This document shows, one piece after another, positions 44,501-56,690 of a stretch of 64,000 bases of DNA (position 1 is the first letter of the stretch; each line of letters begins with the position of its first letter). The stretch is from Pomphorhynchus laevis (lineage: Eukaryota > Acanthocephala > Palaeacanthocephala > Echinorhynchida > Pomphorhynchidae): NCBI GenBank assembly GCA_012934845.2, contig WNNJ02003105.1:62001-126000 (forward strand), read 5' to 3'. The notes under the pieces are model-generated. The model had not been told where the DNA came from. It did not search any database and was given only the letters and a program-made list of their open reading frames with translations. The translations under genes and the position numbers were made by a program.

Positions 44501-47500
44501 TCTTCCGGGCACCTCGAAATTCGTTGCACCACTCTCTTCTCGTGTCTGTCAGCTTTTGACAGCCGACAGTTTAATGCCACCTGGATTCCATGGGTCTGTC
44601 AAAAATCGCTCGGTCCATTTAGCAGTTGGTGAAGTGCATCGGTTTTGTCAGGAGAAGAGTCATCAGCTAGCTGTGGCTGATTTCCTTGATTTTTCCGCTG
44701 CATTTGACAGTATCTCTATTTCTTTTGTTATCTCTTCTCTCAGGGCCCCTCGGGTTGCCTGCGAGAATTAACAGGGTGGAGATTCTGCCGTACACTAAGC
44801 GATTTTATTATAATGACTACCCTGATGCGCGTCAGTTCTACCCTATTACGGGTGTGCCTCAAGGCTCCCCTCTCTCCTATCTTATATCTTGCTGCCTCCA
44901 TCATTCTATACAAAATATTTAAAGCGAATAACGTCTAGTGGTGTACGCTGATGACACAACAGCCCTGTTCACTAGACGCAGGTGCAAGCACTCCGCAAAA
45001 TCGCAGGTGATTGTCTTTCATGGCTCCCCTGCGACGAAGAAAAAACTTAAGAGGCTAGCACTCTCTGCGCTCTCCTCCATTTTTGCCTCAGAACCACTCC
45101 CTACTTTCACAAGTCGATTAAAATACCCGGGGTTCATCGTTTCGGTGAACTGGTCGGCGAAAGCTGACCTGGATATACATAATCGTATCTTGAAGAGAGC
45201 TAGGTGGGCTCTGAAACGGGCTCAGAATCTGTCGTTAAATGGGAAAACCCAGGTACGCCTTTGGGGTAACTGGGCTATCTCTGGATTAGTCTTCTTTTCA
45301 AGAGGACGTCCCTCAGAGCAAAGACTAAGGTTCCTGAAGCTCCTCGTCTCTCGTTTACCCAACATAGTCCGCACCGATTGAATTCTTCGGGGGAGGGTGA
45401 AAGACCCCGGGTGGTTCAATAGAAAAGCGGCGTGCTGGTTCGGTTGGGGGACGTTGATCCCCTTGGATTTAAGGCCATAATAAGAAGAGGACGTAGAAGA
45501 AGTGACATTTTTTTGGAATGACTGTTCTTTTGACAGGCATACTGTTATGACACTTATGGCACACTTATGACATTTCCTTCTTGCTTTTGTTTTTTATTAA
45601 TAAAGTCTTTATTTATTTATTTCGGAAATAGCGCGCATCTATGAGCAGGCCTCATCAGACAATTGTTCTCTTAAACTGGAAATAATCTTACTGCAACTCG
45701 TGATGCAACACCAACGCAGATTAAAATTAAAACAGACCAAGGAGCTTATTAAGAGAAGGATGAATATTTGGAGCGCTGCCAACTACATTACTCTGTTGAA
45801 CGAAACTCGATACCTTCAATACCATGGCTCAACTAAAACATATGGAGATGGTGTAGTTGACTGCCGTCGTTTATTCAGAAAGCTAGTCCTCAATAGGCGA
45901 CTGACAGCGGCCTCAAAATTACTACACTCGGAGCCTGGAACTGGGAAACCTCTTGACCTCGATGATGTAAGCGATTTAAAAAAGTTAGACGAATTCTCAT
46001 TGACAAACACCCAGACCCAGATTTGTGATGTGAGGATGCGATTCTTCATTCAGCTTTAGATCGAGATACAACTTTTCATCCGATCGCGTTTGAGTAAATA
46101 AACGTGGAATCAATTATTGCATGTGCACGTATAATGGGGTGCAAGTGCTGGTCCATTTGGCCTAGATGCAAGGGCATGGAACGCGATACTCAAAAACTTT
46201 GGCTTCGAGTCACAAAATCTAGCTGAAGCCTTGTCTCTCTTTGCTAAGCATTTGTCAACAAATACAGTATCAAAAGCATCGATGGAAGGATTCACCACAA
46301 GCAGACTAATTCAACTAATCCAAAGTCGAGGCATTCGTCCAATATATTAACGCTGTTTTCAGAAGAATTATGTGAAGGCTATTCTTATGATCGCTCAGCC
46401 TAAGCTTTAGCGTGTATTTAGATCTGCCCGATTTTGTGCAATCTACTCTCAACTGAAAAGAGCAGTGTACATCTAACAATTATGCAGACGATGATTTTAA
46501 TCGAGTTAATAGAAGGGTCGCATTGTGTAAATTGAAATTTATTTGCCCTGCGCTATCTGTTGAATGGCCAAACCCTTATCGTAAGCCGACCCTTCTTGCA
46601 ACAGGAAATGAATATGTCTGGTCATCAGGCATTTTTCTTAAAGAAACATTTTTAGGTGTCCATCAATTGTGGTATGCCAACGATGGTAACATAATAGGAC
46701 CCCCTAACCTGGTAAAGCCCGCCTTCATGCATCTACAGTTGCTGTTTCCGAAATATAGTTTTTACATAAATCCCGAAAAATGTAACCTGCACGCGAATAA
46801 AATTGACACTTTGTCAATTCAAGCTTGATGGAACTAACATTGCTATAGTTGAAGATGGATTGAAAATCCTGGGTTATCCCATTGGTAGTGATACTTTTGT
46901 AGAATAATTTGTCACATATTTTGCGCCCACATTAACAAGATCGAAAGAATGTCTGGGGTAAATGGGTAATCTTGATGTCCAAGTAGCGTATGCAGCATTC
47001 ATAAGATCCGTACAACACAAATAGTCACACCTACTAAGAACATGCGCATGATCCGATGTATAGCTTTCATCGCTATCTGGTTCGACCAAAGCTATGAAAA
47101 TCTGGTTTGATCAAAGCTATTTTATTTCGATCTGTTGGAGGATCAACTTCTGTGGGAAACCCTTTTGTCTCAGGTACAGTGATGGTAGCGTATGTATTCG
47201 GATTCTTCAACGTTGATAAAATCGGAATATGAATCGTCAATTTCAGTCTGTGCCCTTTGTCTTGAGAAACATTCCGTAGACGAACTTATATAGCAACATG
47301 ATGAAGTAATCAGAAGAAATCAATGGCGAACGTATTGTATTCGGAAAGCAAATCGGATTCGCGTTTTCGATTGCTGCAACCAGTTAATAGAACACGCATC
47401 ATTGAGGGCGCATCATCGTGGTTATCAGTATATCCGTCACGTCAAAAATACAAGGCTAAACAATGATAAGTTCAGGGATGCCATAGCTGCAAGATACTTA

Positions 47501-48077
47501 TTGCTTTCAAAAACGCACCAATACACAGTCAATTCGACATGCAAAACTCGCTTGCACACTTGATCTTATGCCCTCTAGGCGGACTTCCATCAATGCGACA
47601 TGATTTGGTACGGGATTCTCTAGCCAATACACTTGCTGAGATATGCTCATCTGTACAGATTGAACCAGTTCTTAGGCCCGTTATCGCATATGTCACATTT
47701 GAGCAGCAGACCACGACTATCGACAGAGAAGCGAGTCTAGATATTTCATGTAATGAACTATTTGTCGATAGGACTGAGCCATCCAACTCCTCAAAGGATC
47801 CCGAATAATGTTTTAAATATCACGAATGCCGTATATATATCCTGTCATACTCTCACGCTCTGGCGGTGCAAGCAAGTAAACTGAAAGCTTCTTAAAACAA
47901 ATTGCAAAAATTAAGTCTGAAAGAACGGAGACAATATATTCGGACGTTATATCAACATTACGTTCCAGAATAGGAATCCGTCTTGCAAGGATGATATCGC
48001 GATGCATTATGGGATCGAGATCTGCATTTCATCGTCCGTTGGGTATTCCATCAAGTCACCTGGGAGCTCCAAATTAA
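41576..48077 (+). mobile_element. Fossil retroelement with cnidarian/sponge-type reverse transcriptase, split by LINE C
   Basis: Left part (41576-42108) holds a Cys-rich segment (KCKSCKFAREKR) and RLPRCQVSKTSISE. Right part (45629-48077) continues with IARIYEQASSDN, the SKLLHSEPG region, GPFGLDARAWNAILKNFGF, WYANDGNIIG at the polymerase catalytic position, GLKILGYPIGS, CPLGGLPSMRHDLVRD and GSRSAFHRPLGIPS near the end. The motif order matches a reverse-transcriptase family common in gene models of cnidarians, sponges and other invertebrates; I cannot assign its class with certainty. It is broken in several places and old. LINE C lies inside it, bounded by an 11-bp duplication. Confidence 0.65.
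42109..45617 (+). mobile_element. LINE family C (APE-type), nested insertion with 11-bp target-site duplication
   Basis: Target duplication TATTTCGGAAA at 42098-42108 and 45618-45628. ORF1 remnants: IQKLQNLAIISFIKPLERQK (42255-42593) and CCHC-type zinc knuckles CNVCNPWGHWGSSC and CCSNCAGRHPAWSRRC (42747-43000). Endonuclease remnants: VIVLQETRS, VYIRPGEIH, VLGDFNDRTGRW (43380-43800). Reverse-transcriptase remnants: LDFSAAFDSIS, YPITGVPQGSPLSY and MVYADDTTALF (44556-45010), with a C-terminal part to 45381. The frames are broken many times, so it is dead. It ends with AATAAAGTCTTTATTTATT. Zinc knuckles and domain order suggest the Jockey/I/R1 side of the LINE tree; exact clade uncertain. Confidence 0.85.
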
Positions 48078-48083
48078 TGTTTT

Positions 48084-49275
48084 ACTCGTTACTCAGATGT
48101 TGCCCATGAGGGGATATTTTACGATTACGTGTTTTATTTTAATTTATAATAAATCATAATTATTGTAAAAAAGTTATAATAATAGTTATTATTAATAATA
48201 GTTATTATTCCATAATAATAAAGTAATAAACTACAGTTTTATTATAAATTTCCATAAATAAACTTAAGCGATTACATACCAATCGTAGCTGCTAACAAAC
48301 AAATACGTAAATATAAAATATAAAATTATTTATTCCATTAAAAGATCTAGTCTGTGCAATGACAATATAATGTAAATTTCTGCATTTTCGGCTATATTTA
48401 ATTTAGAATGCCATCAACTACTATTGACACTATTAAAAACAGAGAACTTTGCTTCTGCTGCACAAAATGAAAGAATAACAAACTGTTTGAAATCAAATAC
48501 ATAAAATAAAAAATTATTTAGAATTTATTAACATAAATTGTTCAAATATTAGGTGCATTAATACTTTCATATAATTAAACACGATTCAAATCCTGTCTGC
48601 CAAAATAACTAAACCAACATTATGAAACCTTAGCATTCTCTTATAAAAATATATTTTTTATTAATATAAATATTATTATGACTATTATCATGACAATTTA
48701 AATATTATCATGTTATATAAAAGTATAATATATATCACATTTTAATTTGTTAATAATAAGTCTGTACCAATGCAACGCTTGCTATCAATAACAGGAATAA
48801 AATATTTGGTCTAAAACAATGTTGATTGGTAAAAAGGTAATATTATGATGCTTTGAACGACATGAATTGATTTGTTGCAACATACAAATGCAGATACTCA
48901 AATTCACACACTAGCATATCAGCTTTATTAGCTAACCAGAGCTTGTCGTGTAAATGATTAGCGATGAATATTTTTACCGGTTTCTGTAAAATTGATATTT
49001 AGATTATATAAGTTATCAAATGTTAATACATTTATAATTTTATAAATTATAATTTATTGAATCCAAGCACAACACATAAGATTTTATACTTAATTGGTTA
49101 ACATATAATGGCATAGATTCACACAAATAGAAAATACGATTTCGTATTTTGTTAAATTTAAGTTAAATTTAAGTTATTTAAATTATAAAATATTCAATTA
49201 ATAAATGGCGCCATACTTATTAAGACGCTTTAAAACGAAAATATGTCTGTTAGAAATTAATAATTTCCTACAATA
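48084..49275. other. AT-rich 5' flank of the small two-exon gene; no gene seen
   Basis: TAATAATAGTTATTATT palindromic runs occur at 48170-48220. No similarity or exon is supported. The promoter of the gene at 49276 must lie in the right part, but no clear TATA or initiator can be singled out in such AT-rich DNA. Confidence 0.45.
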
Positions 49276-49893
49276 ATGTCAGATAGTTTAGGATCCTATA
49301 AGCATACGATAAATCTAACTGAGAGTCCGTCAATACTAATTGATCGATTAAAATTAACTTTATTATCAGAACAAAAAACAAACGACCGAATTCTGGAATG
49401 TATTTTAAAACAGCGACTGTCAATGGAAAATTTTCGGATAGTAATTGAACGAGATAATGGTAATATAAACGTAGATCAAATATTTGTATTAAATATTAAA
49501 TTTATAATAATAAGCATTTACAAATGTAGGTACTATAATAATATTTTAAATAAAAATATCTCATCTGTGTAAACTAATAAAATACTGTTCTTTGCGATCC
49601 CGTAATTCCCTTCTTTTACATGTCCCAAACGAAAACGAAACCTGCAGCTAACTAACAATAACTTACATCAAAACGTCATATTTATATTGTTATCTAACAA
49701 TCATATGAATAATCCAGGTTGCAAACATCAACAACACTTATAATTAACTAAAGATGACCCATTTTTCGACTATAGCGTTTGTAAATTTTCAATATGCTGT
49801 CCAAATTTAGCTACTGAAATAGAACAAAAGTATGCAAGCCATAAATATTTGTTTATGGAACAATTTTGCCATTTGCAAAAGTATTTATCCTAA
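49276..49893 (+). CDS. Small two-exon gene of unknown function (107 residues)
   Basis: Exon 1 (49276-49459) starts at ATG with MSDSLGSYKHTINLTESPSI and ends in phase 1 at G|GTAATA. Exon 2 (49754-49893) follows acceptor AACTAAAG and joins in phase to give ERDNDDPFFDYSVCKFSICC..., ending FCHLQKYLS and TAA. AATAAA lies at 49899-49904, six bases after the stop. The predicted product is soluble, with a likely helical, charged N-terminal half (IDRLKLTLLSEQKTNDRILE) and three cysteines in VCKFSICC. I do not recognise the family. The matching phase, polyadenylation signal and open frames in AT-rich DNA argue for a real gene. An extra exon inside the intron cannot be excluded. Confidence 0.6.
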
Positions 49894-49904
49894 AACAGAA
49901 TAAA

Positions 49905-52900
49905 ATGACAATCAAAATCTGAGTAATAGTTCTTTTACTACGGAAAGGATAATTAATTAATTTTTTATTTATTTATCATTATTTTTTATGTTCTTACAAT
50001 AAATAATTGTTCTAAGCAGATAATTTCGATTAGCTTATAACTACTTCACGCATTGAGCACTGCACGTATTTCATTTTAATGTTTACATATCTTAATTGAA
50101 AGCTTAGATTTGATGTTTAAATATATTAAATTTAGGAACCAAACAAATGGATGAAGTTAACACAAATTACATACAAATCGCGAATAAAACTCGCGTAAAA
50201 ACACGAATTATGTATACCAGCAAAAATACGAATAATAGACGATTTATAGCCGAAAATTAAAATGTAATTACATAAATGCAGGATAAACTGTGCGAAAACT
50301 CATTAAAATAGTAATAATTATTTGTTATTGAAATCTTAGATTATTAGTCAGAAATAATGTAACTTTTGCTATTACATTGTCTTAACATTAAGCAACATAC
50401 TTTGCTTTCTTCCAGGATTAAGTAACGGCTTTGCTCCGGAATTGTAGTGGTTGGATGAGCTCCTTATCTTATTTCTAAAACTTGACCGACTATAATACGG
50501 AGAGATCGCATTTCGATCACATAAAACCGGAATTTTGTTCTTTCGGTATTTACCTATAACTCATGATCATAGGGTAAGATATTATTAAAAATTGAACGAT
50601 AAATCGAAAATTTTGACTGAAGGATTAGCTCCCGTCTAATCCAAATATAAAACAAACTGAAAACCGACATTCTACGGAGAAAACTGTATCAACGTTCAGT
50701 CCGTGCATAGCAGGAACATAATTGAGGACAAAAGAAGACCTGATCGAAATCCAACAACGGAAAAACAATCTGATGTCTTATCTAAAACACGTACACAACT
50801 CGTTCTTTAATTGCAAAGTAATTTCACAGCTAAACAAATATATTGTGTCATTTCATATTTGCTTATTACATCAAACATCTCTATCGAAGGACTCGGTCGA
50901 ACGCTTTAATCGAACACCGTTCGATACTGTCGAAATAGTGAAGAGTTTGTAGATAGTTCCACTATCTGGACACGAACCATACTTATCATTTTGCATCTAT
51001 CACTCAACTATGGATAGAAAAACTCACTTGAAATGACATCCTCAATCAGTTCTAAAGACTTTATACTCCATCCACAGTGAATAGTACATCAATGGATTAA
51101 GTAGGTTCCAAAAATGTTATTTCTAACAATAAAGTGTCTTCAATATTGGTCAACATTACACTCTATGGGCATAAACGGTTTGACGTGTTTTCTGCTTTTT
51201 AATAAGAAGAATCTTGATCTCTTAAAATAATTTAGAATGTGGCCTATGGTAAAGTTCAAGAAGTTCGTCAAACTCGGCCCAGATTGCATTCTTTGTATCA
51301 GAAACTGCTAAGGATAAACCTCTCTTAGCTATTTTCTAAGTTATTTTTTTGATAAGGTTGCTTTTTACGCCAGCTTTTTCGGTTGAATGACCTCTCTTAA
51401 TTATCTTTATATAGCTGTTATATTTCCGATAAGATTTACCCAAGTGACTCAAGGAAATTAAGAAATAAGAAAACGATTTTATTTTAGCAGATAATAATTA
51501 AGGTAGCTCATAATGGATTAACAAAAAATGTATTCTAGAAATTTACTTTTTATTATTTGTTGACGATTTGTTAAGAACTATTTTTGTTTGATTTTGTTTT
51601 CAAACAGCAAAATTTGATATTTATATAATTACATATTAATGATTAGCAACGTTCAAGCTAATCGAATGATTAGCAACGTTCTAGCAAAGTAATCGATTTT
51701 GATATTTTAGCCGTACTTGACACAAACTCAAGCTCTCGCATTCACTCTACACATCAAAAATTAAAATGCATTTTGCACTATTTCATAAGGACCTTTTTCG
51801 CGAATCTTCGATAATCCGCATGGTTTTCAATGGTTTACAAAATCATCATTGATTGATAATTTGTTACATAATCATTGATTGATAATATTCACGATTATAG
51901 TTATTGATCATAAAGATATTTAAATTATATTTTAAAATCTAAGTTTTTAAATATTAAATTTTTTAAATATTTAAAAATTTAAGTATATTTTTTTTTGCGA
52001 AAGTGTGCGAATAAAAGTTTTTACAAGTAATTATTTGAAAATAGTTAAAGATGCGAATTATAAAAAATTTTACAAAATATTTTTGATAATATTTGTAAAT
52101 TTAGAAATGCAAATTTAATAGATTAGCATTTTATCTGAACTTACAAATTAAACAATCTCAAGTTAAACAAAAACCTCTATGCTGAAATTTAAGTGAAGAA
52201 AAATATTAAAATTTTATTATATTAATTTTTATAATTTAGTTTCTAAATAAAGTGTACTCATTCCTTCTCCTTTAGCATCAAAACTACAATAAAGAAACTC
52301 AATTATAATGTTTTATCATACATCAGCCTGATAATTCCTGCAATAAAGTATACTATACACTTTATCTTAGCTCCACAATACTTAAAAGTTGCTACTATGA
52401 AATTGTCAGCATTTGACATTTTATCATACCTGTCTGACTGATTCCTATCAACAGAATTGATGGATTAATTCCTGATATCAGAATTGACAGCATCAAGGAT
52501 TAACAATCTATCCAATTACTATCAGAGCAGATAATAAATGTGGTTTATAAGAAGAAAAATTGTTGCCGTTATTAAATTTTCTATTTTATTATAAAAACCC
52601 TTTGCTGGTGGACTTGTTGATTTTGTTATCAATATGCTGCATGTTTGCTAATTGACATCGATCAGTTATAAACGAAGCATTTGTAACTAATACTAAGATA
52701 TACCTAATCTAAATACTTTGAATGATTCTATTTGTTTGCAATTTTACTGTTTGCATTTTTAAATAAGCAAAAAGATATTGAATCTCGCATTGAATTCAAT
52801 TTACCGGGATGTGATCTTTTATATTAGCAAATTCGTATAATGAAATTATTACAAATTCTTTATTAGCAAATTCGTATGTACTTTAACGTACACAAAAAAT

Positions 52901-53486
52901 TTATATCAGTTCAAAAAAGACCTTACGCTATAAAGGTGAATTGGTAAGTAAAGTTCAAAAGATGCTTGATAAACCCTATAAAAAAGAAGCAATAAATTTT
53001 AAGTTTCTTAAAAACACGGAAATTTCAAAAATGACGTAAAGTTTATTATATATACATCATTTTATGGACATCAGTATACGTCATTTATATTTCATAAATG
53101 ACGTATATATAATGAACACTGTATGAAAAACATTGCTTAAGAAACTTACAGCATATTGCTCAATTTACTGAGAAGATAGATTTTACTGATATAAAAATAA
53201 ACAGAAGAATTTTTTTAATTTCTTAATTTTTAAAAATTTTCATAATTTTAAATAAAGCAGGAATAATCACTTGTTTTATTTATAACTGCTCTCTGTGCTA
53301 CTATTTTATCGACTTCTGGCACTTTATCCACATATCTGGTATAAAGTTTATAAACGGGAACGAATAAAAACAGTGTTTTACACTATTTCGGCTAGTCATG
53401 CCAAGTTATGAGGTCAAAACGTAGAACTTTTGTAACATTACAAGGACGACAGCTCCATCCGAAATATTGTATATTAACAAATCATT
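49905..53486. other. Intergenic region with no supported gene
   Basis: Mostly AT-rich. A less biased patch at 50400-51060 has two overlapping open pieces (50722-50952, and IIEDKRRPDRNPTTEK in another frame), but no known motif. A hairpin TACGTCATTTAT/ATAAATGACGTA lies near 53079-53107. Direct repeats of TTAGCAAATTCGTAT occur near 52826 and 52865. Confidence 0.45.
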
Positions 53487-53736
53487 TATTATTGCAAGAA
53501 TGCGAGGAAACATGAATATTTATTTGATTAGAAGAATCCAATATTTCGACGGCACTACGGCACGTCATCTTCAGGGTTGTATGTATATTATATCCCAAAC
53601 TTTTTTAAGGTACCTTAAAAAAGTTTGGGATATAATATACATACAACCCTGAAGATGACGTGCCGTAGTGCCGTCGAAATATTGGATTTTTCTAATCAAA
53701 TAAATATTCCTGTTTCCTCGCCTTCTTGTAATAATT
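53487..53736. repeat. 250-base foldback element with mirrored hammerhead-like cores
   Basis: Near-perfect palindrome with centre GGTACC (53609-53614). On the plus strand the right arm carries CTGAAGA (53649-53655), T, a GACG/CGTC stem with a GC-rich loop, and GAAA (53676-53679). Sequence after GAAA (TATT) can pair with AATA before TTC near 53705, giving a stem III with U at the cleavage position. The left arm carries the same core on the minus strand. Confidence 0.88.
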
Positions 53737-54325
53737 CGGATTGGAAACGAATTTTCTCTAAAATCATTTATTTTTTACTAAATCGTTTTAAAACGATTTT
53801 TTAAATTGTTTAATCGTTTTTAATATCAATTCATCTTTTAAATAAAAAAATAAATTGATATTTTAAAATTACGAGACATTATTTGTGTTAACTCGGTTTT
53901 CAAATGATTTATCAATTTATCGAACGAGTTATCGACCGACATTTTGCCTTCAAGACCACTTAATTTATAAGTTAACTCAATACGTTCATTCAAGTCTATT
54001 GAATTTGATATTTCGCTAACTAACTGTTGGTATCGACAGAAGAATCAAAATTAGAATTTCAAGGTGTTGGCTGTAAATCAACGACATATAAAAATGATGT
54101 TCTATTGATTTATTAACTATCTTCACCCTTTATAAATTGTGTGTAATTCCTGCTATTCCTGAGATCTCGGATATCATTATTTTAGAGGAAACATGTAATT
54201 AGTAGATATTTAGCTGCAATGCAATGAAGGTTCGATAAAAAGGAGCATAAATATGATAAAGTGAAGAACCCCTAAAAGGCGATTATTTTCATTTAAATTC
54301 GGATTGAAAAAAAGCATATAGAAAA

Positions 54326-55170
54326 TATCAACAATTGATTGATCCCGATAGAATATACAGAATAGCAATGTATAATACTAAATTAAAATTTAAGACATAG
54401 GCGAAATTACGCCTTGATTCTTCCGTTATATAGAACATTCTAGAAACGGCAGCTTCATATTCTAAACTGTTTGAATAGCAAAATAATCCTTATTTATGCA
54501 ATGACAATAACTGTAGTAGATTAAGATGTGGCCGACAGATGTTCTGGCCACGGAGATTCTGATGTATGTATGTAATATATTCTAGTCGCTCAACGTCTGA
54601 TTTTCACTGGTGAGTTCAAATAAAATCGAAACCAATTTGAGAGATGACTAAGAGCTCTAGAATCGCTTGCAACAGCAATTTATGGGAATTGCTATTCTCC
54701 TAGCTAGTACAAGCATTTTGAATAAAGGATTGATCTAGAATCATCATCTGAGTGATCGCGATATTGTCGGATTGTTTTTATCTTTATTGAAGCATGTAAA
54801 TATCAACAGTTGATTGATTCCGACAGGATAAAAAGAATAGCAATGTATACGACTGAATTAAAATTTAAGTCATAAGCTAAAAAATGTCTTGATTCTTCCG
54901 TTGTATAGAACATTCTGGAAGTAAAAATACTGGTTATCTATGCTAGGGCAATAGTTGAAGTGGATCAAGCTGTGGCGGGAGGATTTTCTGTCCACAAGGA
55001 TTCTGCTGTATGTAATAAATTCTAGTCGCTCAACGTCTGTCTTTCCATGATCATATTTAATAAGATTGAAACCGGTCTGAGAGATGACTAAGCATTAGAA
55101 TCTTTTGCAACAGCAGTTTCTGTGCATTGCTATCTTCCTATATAGCAGAACCGTTTTGAATATATATCCT
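54326..55170. repeat. Tandem duplication (~470-base spacing) beside a LINE B piece
   Basis: Words such as AGAATAGCAATGTATA, TAGAACATTCT, TCTAGTCGCTCAACGTCTG and GAGAGATGACTAAG occur in the same order at 54334-54730 and 54804-55165. The right copy abuts the C-terminal end of the LINE frame on the minus strand, so the unit could be a duplicated 3' UTR of that LINE subfamily. Confidence 0.7.
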
Positions 55171-56690
55171 GGTATTGCACCTATACGTCAACATTTGGAT
55201 AACATTTCGACGTGTAAGTACGGCATTTTGAAGTACGGCATAGATGTTGATTGGCGGATATGAATAGGCAGTTGATTCCACAAGAGAGGAGCAGCCACAA
55301 CGAAAGAGCGGAAGCCAAAAGAGGTAGAGGAGATTGGAACATGTAAAAGAAGGGAATTACGGGAACGCAGAGCACAATACACAGTACGAGAATTGTCGAG
55401 AAAAGGAAGGTTGAGAAATGAAGGGGTATGATAAGTTATAAGGCGAAAAGCAATGATCAGAAGACGAATTTGAACATGACAATAAATGGTAGGCCAATAA
55501 GAGAAACAAGATAGTGGGATGTATGATCAAAACGACGAAGACGGAGGAGAACTCGAACGGCAGCGTTGATGATGCGTTGTAAAGGAAGAAGAGTGGATTT
55601 AGGTGAGTTGGAAAATAGACTAAGACAGTAATCAAGTCTTGAGAAAAGAAGAGAAGATATGAGAGTCATACAAGAAGGGAAATCGATCCATCTACGAATT
55701 TAACGGAGATTGCGGAGTATCAAGGTAGATGAGCGTACTTTATTACTAACGAAAGGTTTAAGTGAAAGTCGGTTGTCGAAATGAAAGCCTAGATAAACTA
55801 CATTATCAACGATAGGAAGAATATTAGAATTTAGTGATACCTAAGGAGGTTCTACGCCGAAGCTTCGAGGTAGGATCCACATAATTTTAGACTTATCAGG
55901 ATTCAGAGAAAGGCGAAGGGAAGAAAGATGATTGGAAATTGAGACAAGACAGCTGGAAACAGAAACACTAAGATCATGAATACGATAAGCAGGTGCGTGA
56001 GCATAGATGAGAATGTCATCAGCATATTGCATAACATGGAAGTTAAATTTATGAGAAATCGAAGACAAGTCACCGAGAAGAAGAGTGAAAAGCACAGGGC
56101 CTAATACGGAGCCTTGTGGAACACCGGTCGGGATGGATGAAGGATGGGAGAGAGAAGAGTTAGAATATACGCGAAATGTACGGTTTGATAGATATGAAGA
56201 AAATCATGATACAGTGGGTAAAGAGAAGCCATAATCATGACGAAGGCGATGTAGAAGAATCGAGTGATCGACGATGTCAAAAGCAGACGATAGATCAAGA
56301 GAAACTATGACACTACATAATTTATGATCGCGCGAGATGAGTAAGTCATTATAAACTTTAAGACAGGCAATTTCAGTAGAGTGATTAGAGCGAAAAGCGG
56401 CTTGGAAGGGAGGAAACAAGTTAGAGGAAAAGAGATATGTATTAACTTGCTTGAGAACGAGACGCTCAAGGAGTTTAGAGAGGGTTGGGAGAAGTGAGAT
56501 TGGACGGTACGAAGATGGTAGTGAGGAGTCGAGAGATTGCTTTTTGATGAGAGGACGAACAGTGGCGCATTTCCAAATGGAAGGAAATGTACGGCTACGG
56601 ATGGACGAGTTGAACAATGTGGTTAGGAAGGGTGAGATAAAGGAGCATATATTTTTAAGCAAGTGAGTTGGAATTGGGTCAGAAGGAGAG
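55171..56690 (-). mobile_element. LINE family B piece (ORF2 second half), fused to LINE C
   Basis: Starts on the minus strand at about 56690 with SDPIPTHLLKNICSFISPFL (ADPLPTHILKSICSSISPFL in the 37 kb copy), then SLDLSSAFDIVDHSILLHRL, GDLSSISHKFNF, MQYADDILIYAHAPA and WILPRSF, and decays toward 55188. Several frame changes interrupt it. The upstream neighbour is not family B but the reverse transcriptase of family C. Confidence 0.82.

Noticed and set aside
49620-49735. Extra coding exon inside the intron of the small gene
   Set aside because: An open stretch exists, but no acceptor and donor give a phase that joins both neighbours without a stop.
50722-50952. 76-codon plus-strand frame as a gene
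   Set aside because: No motif, no splice or polyadenylation context that I can support, and another frame in the same place is equally open.
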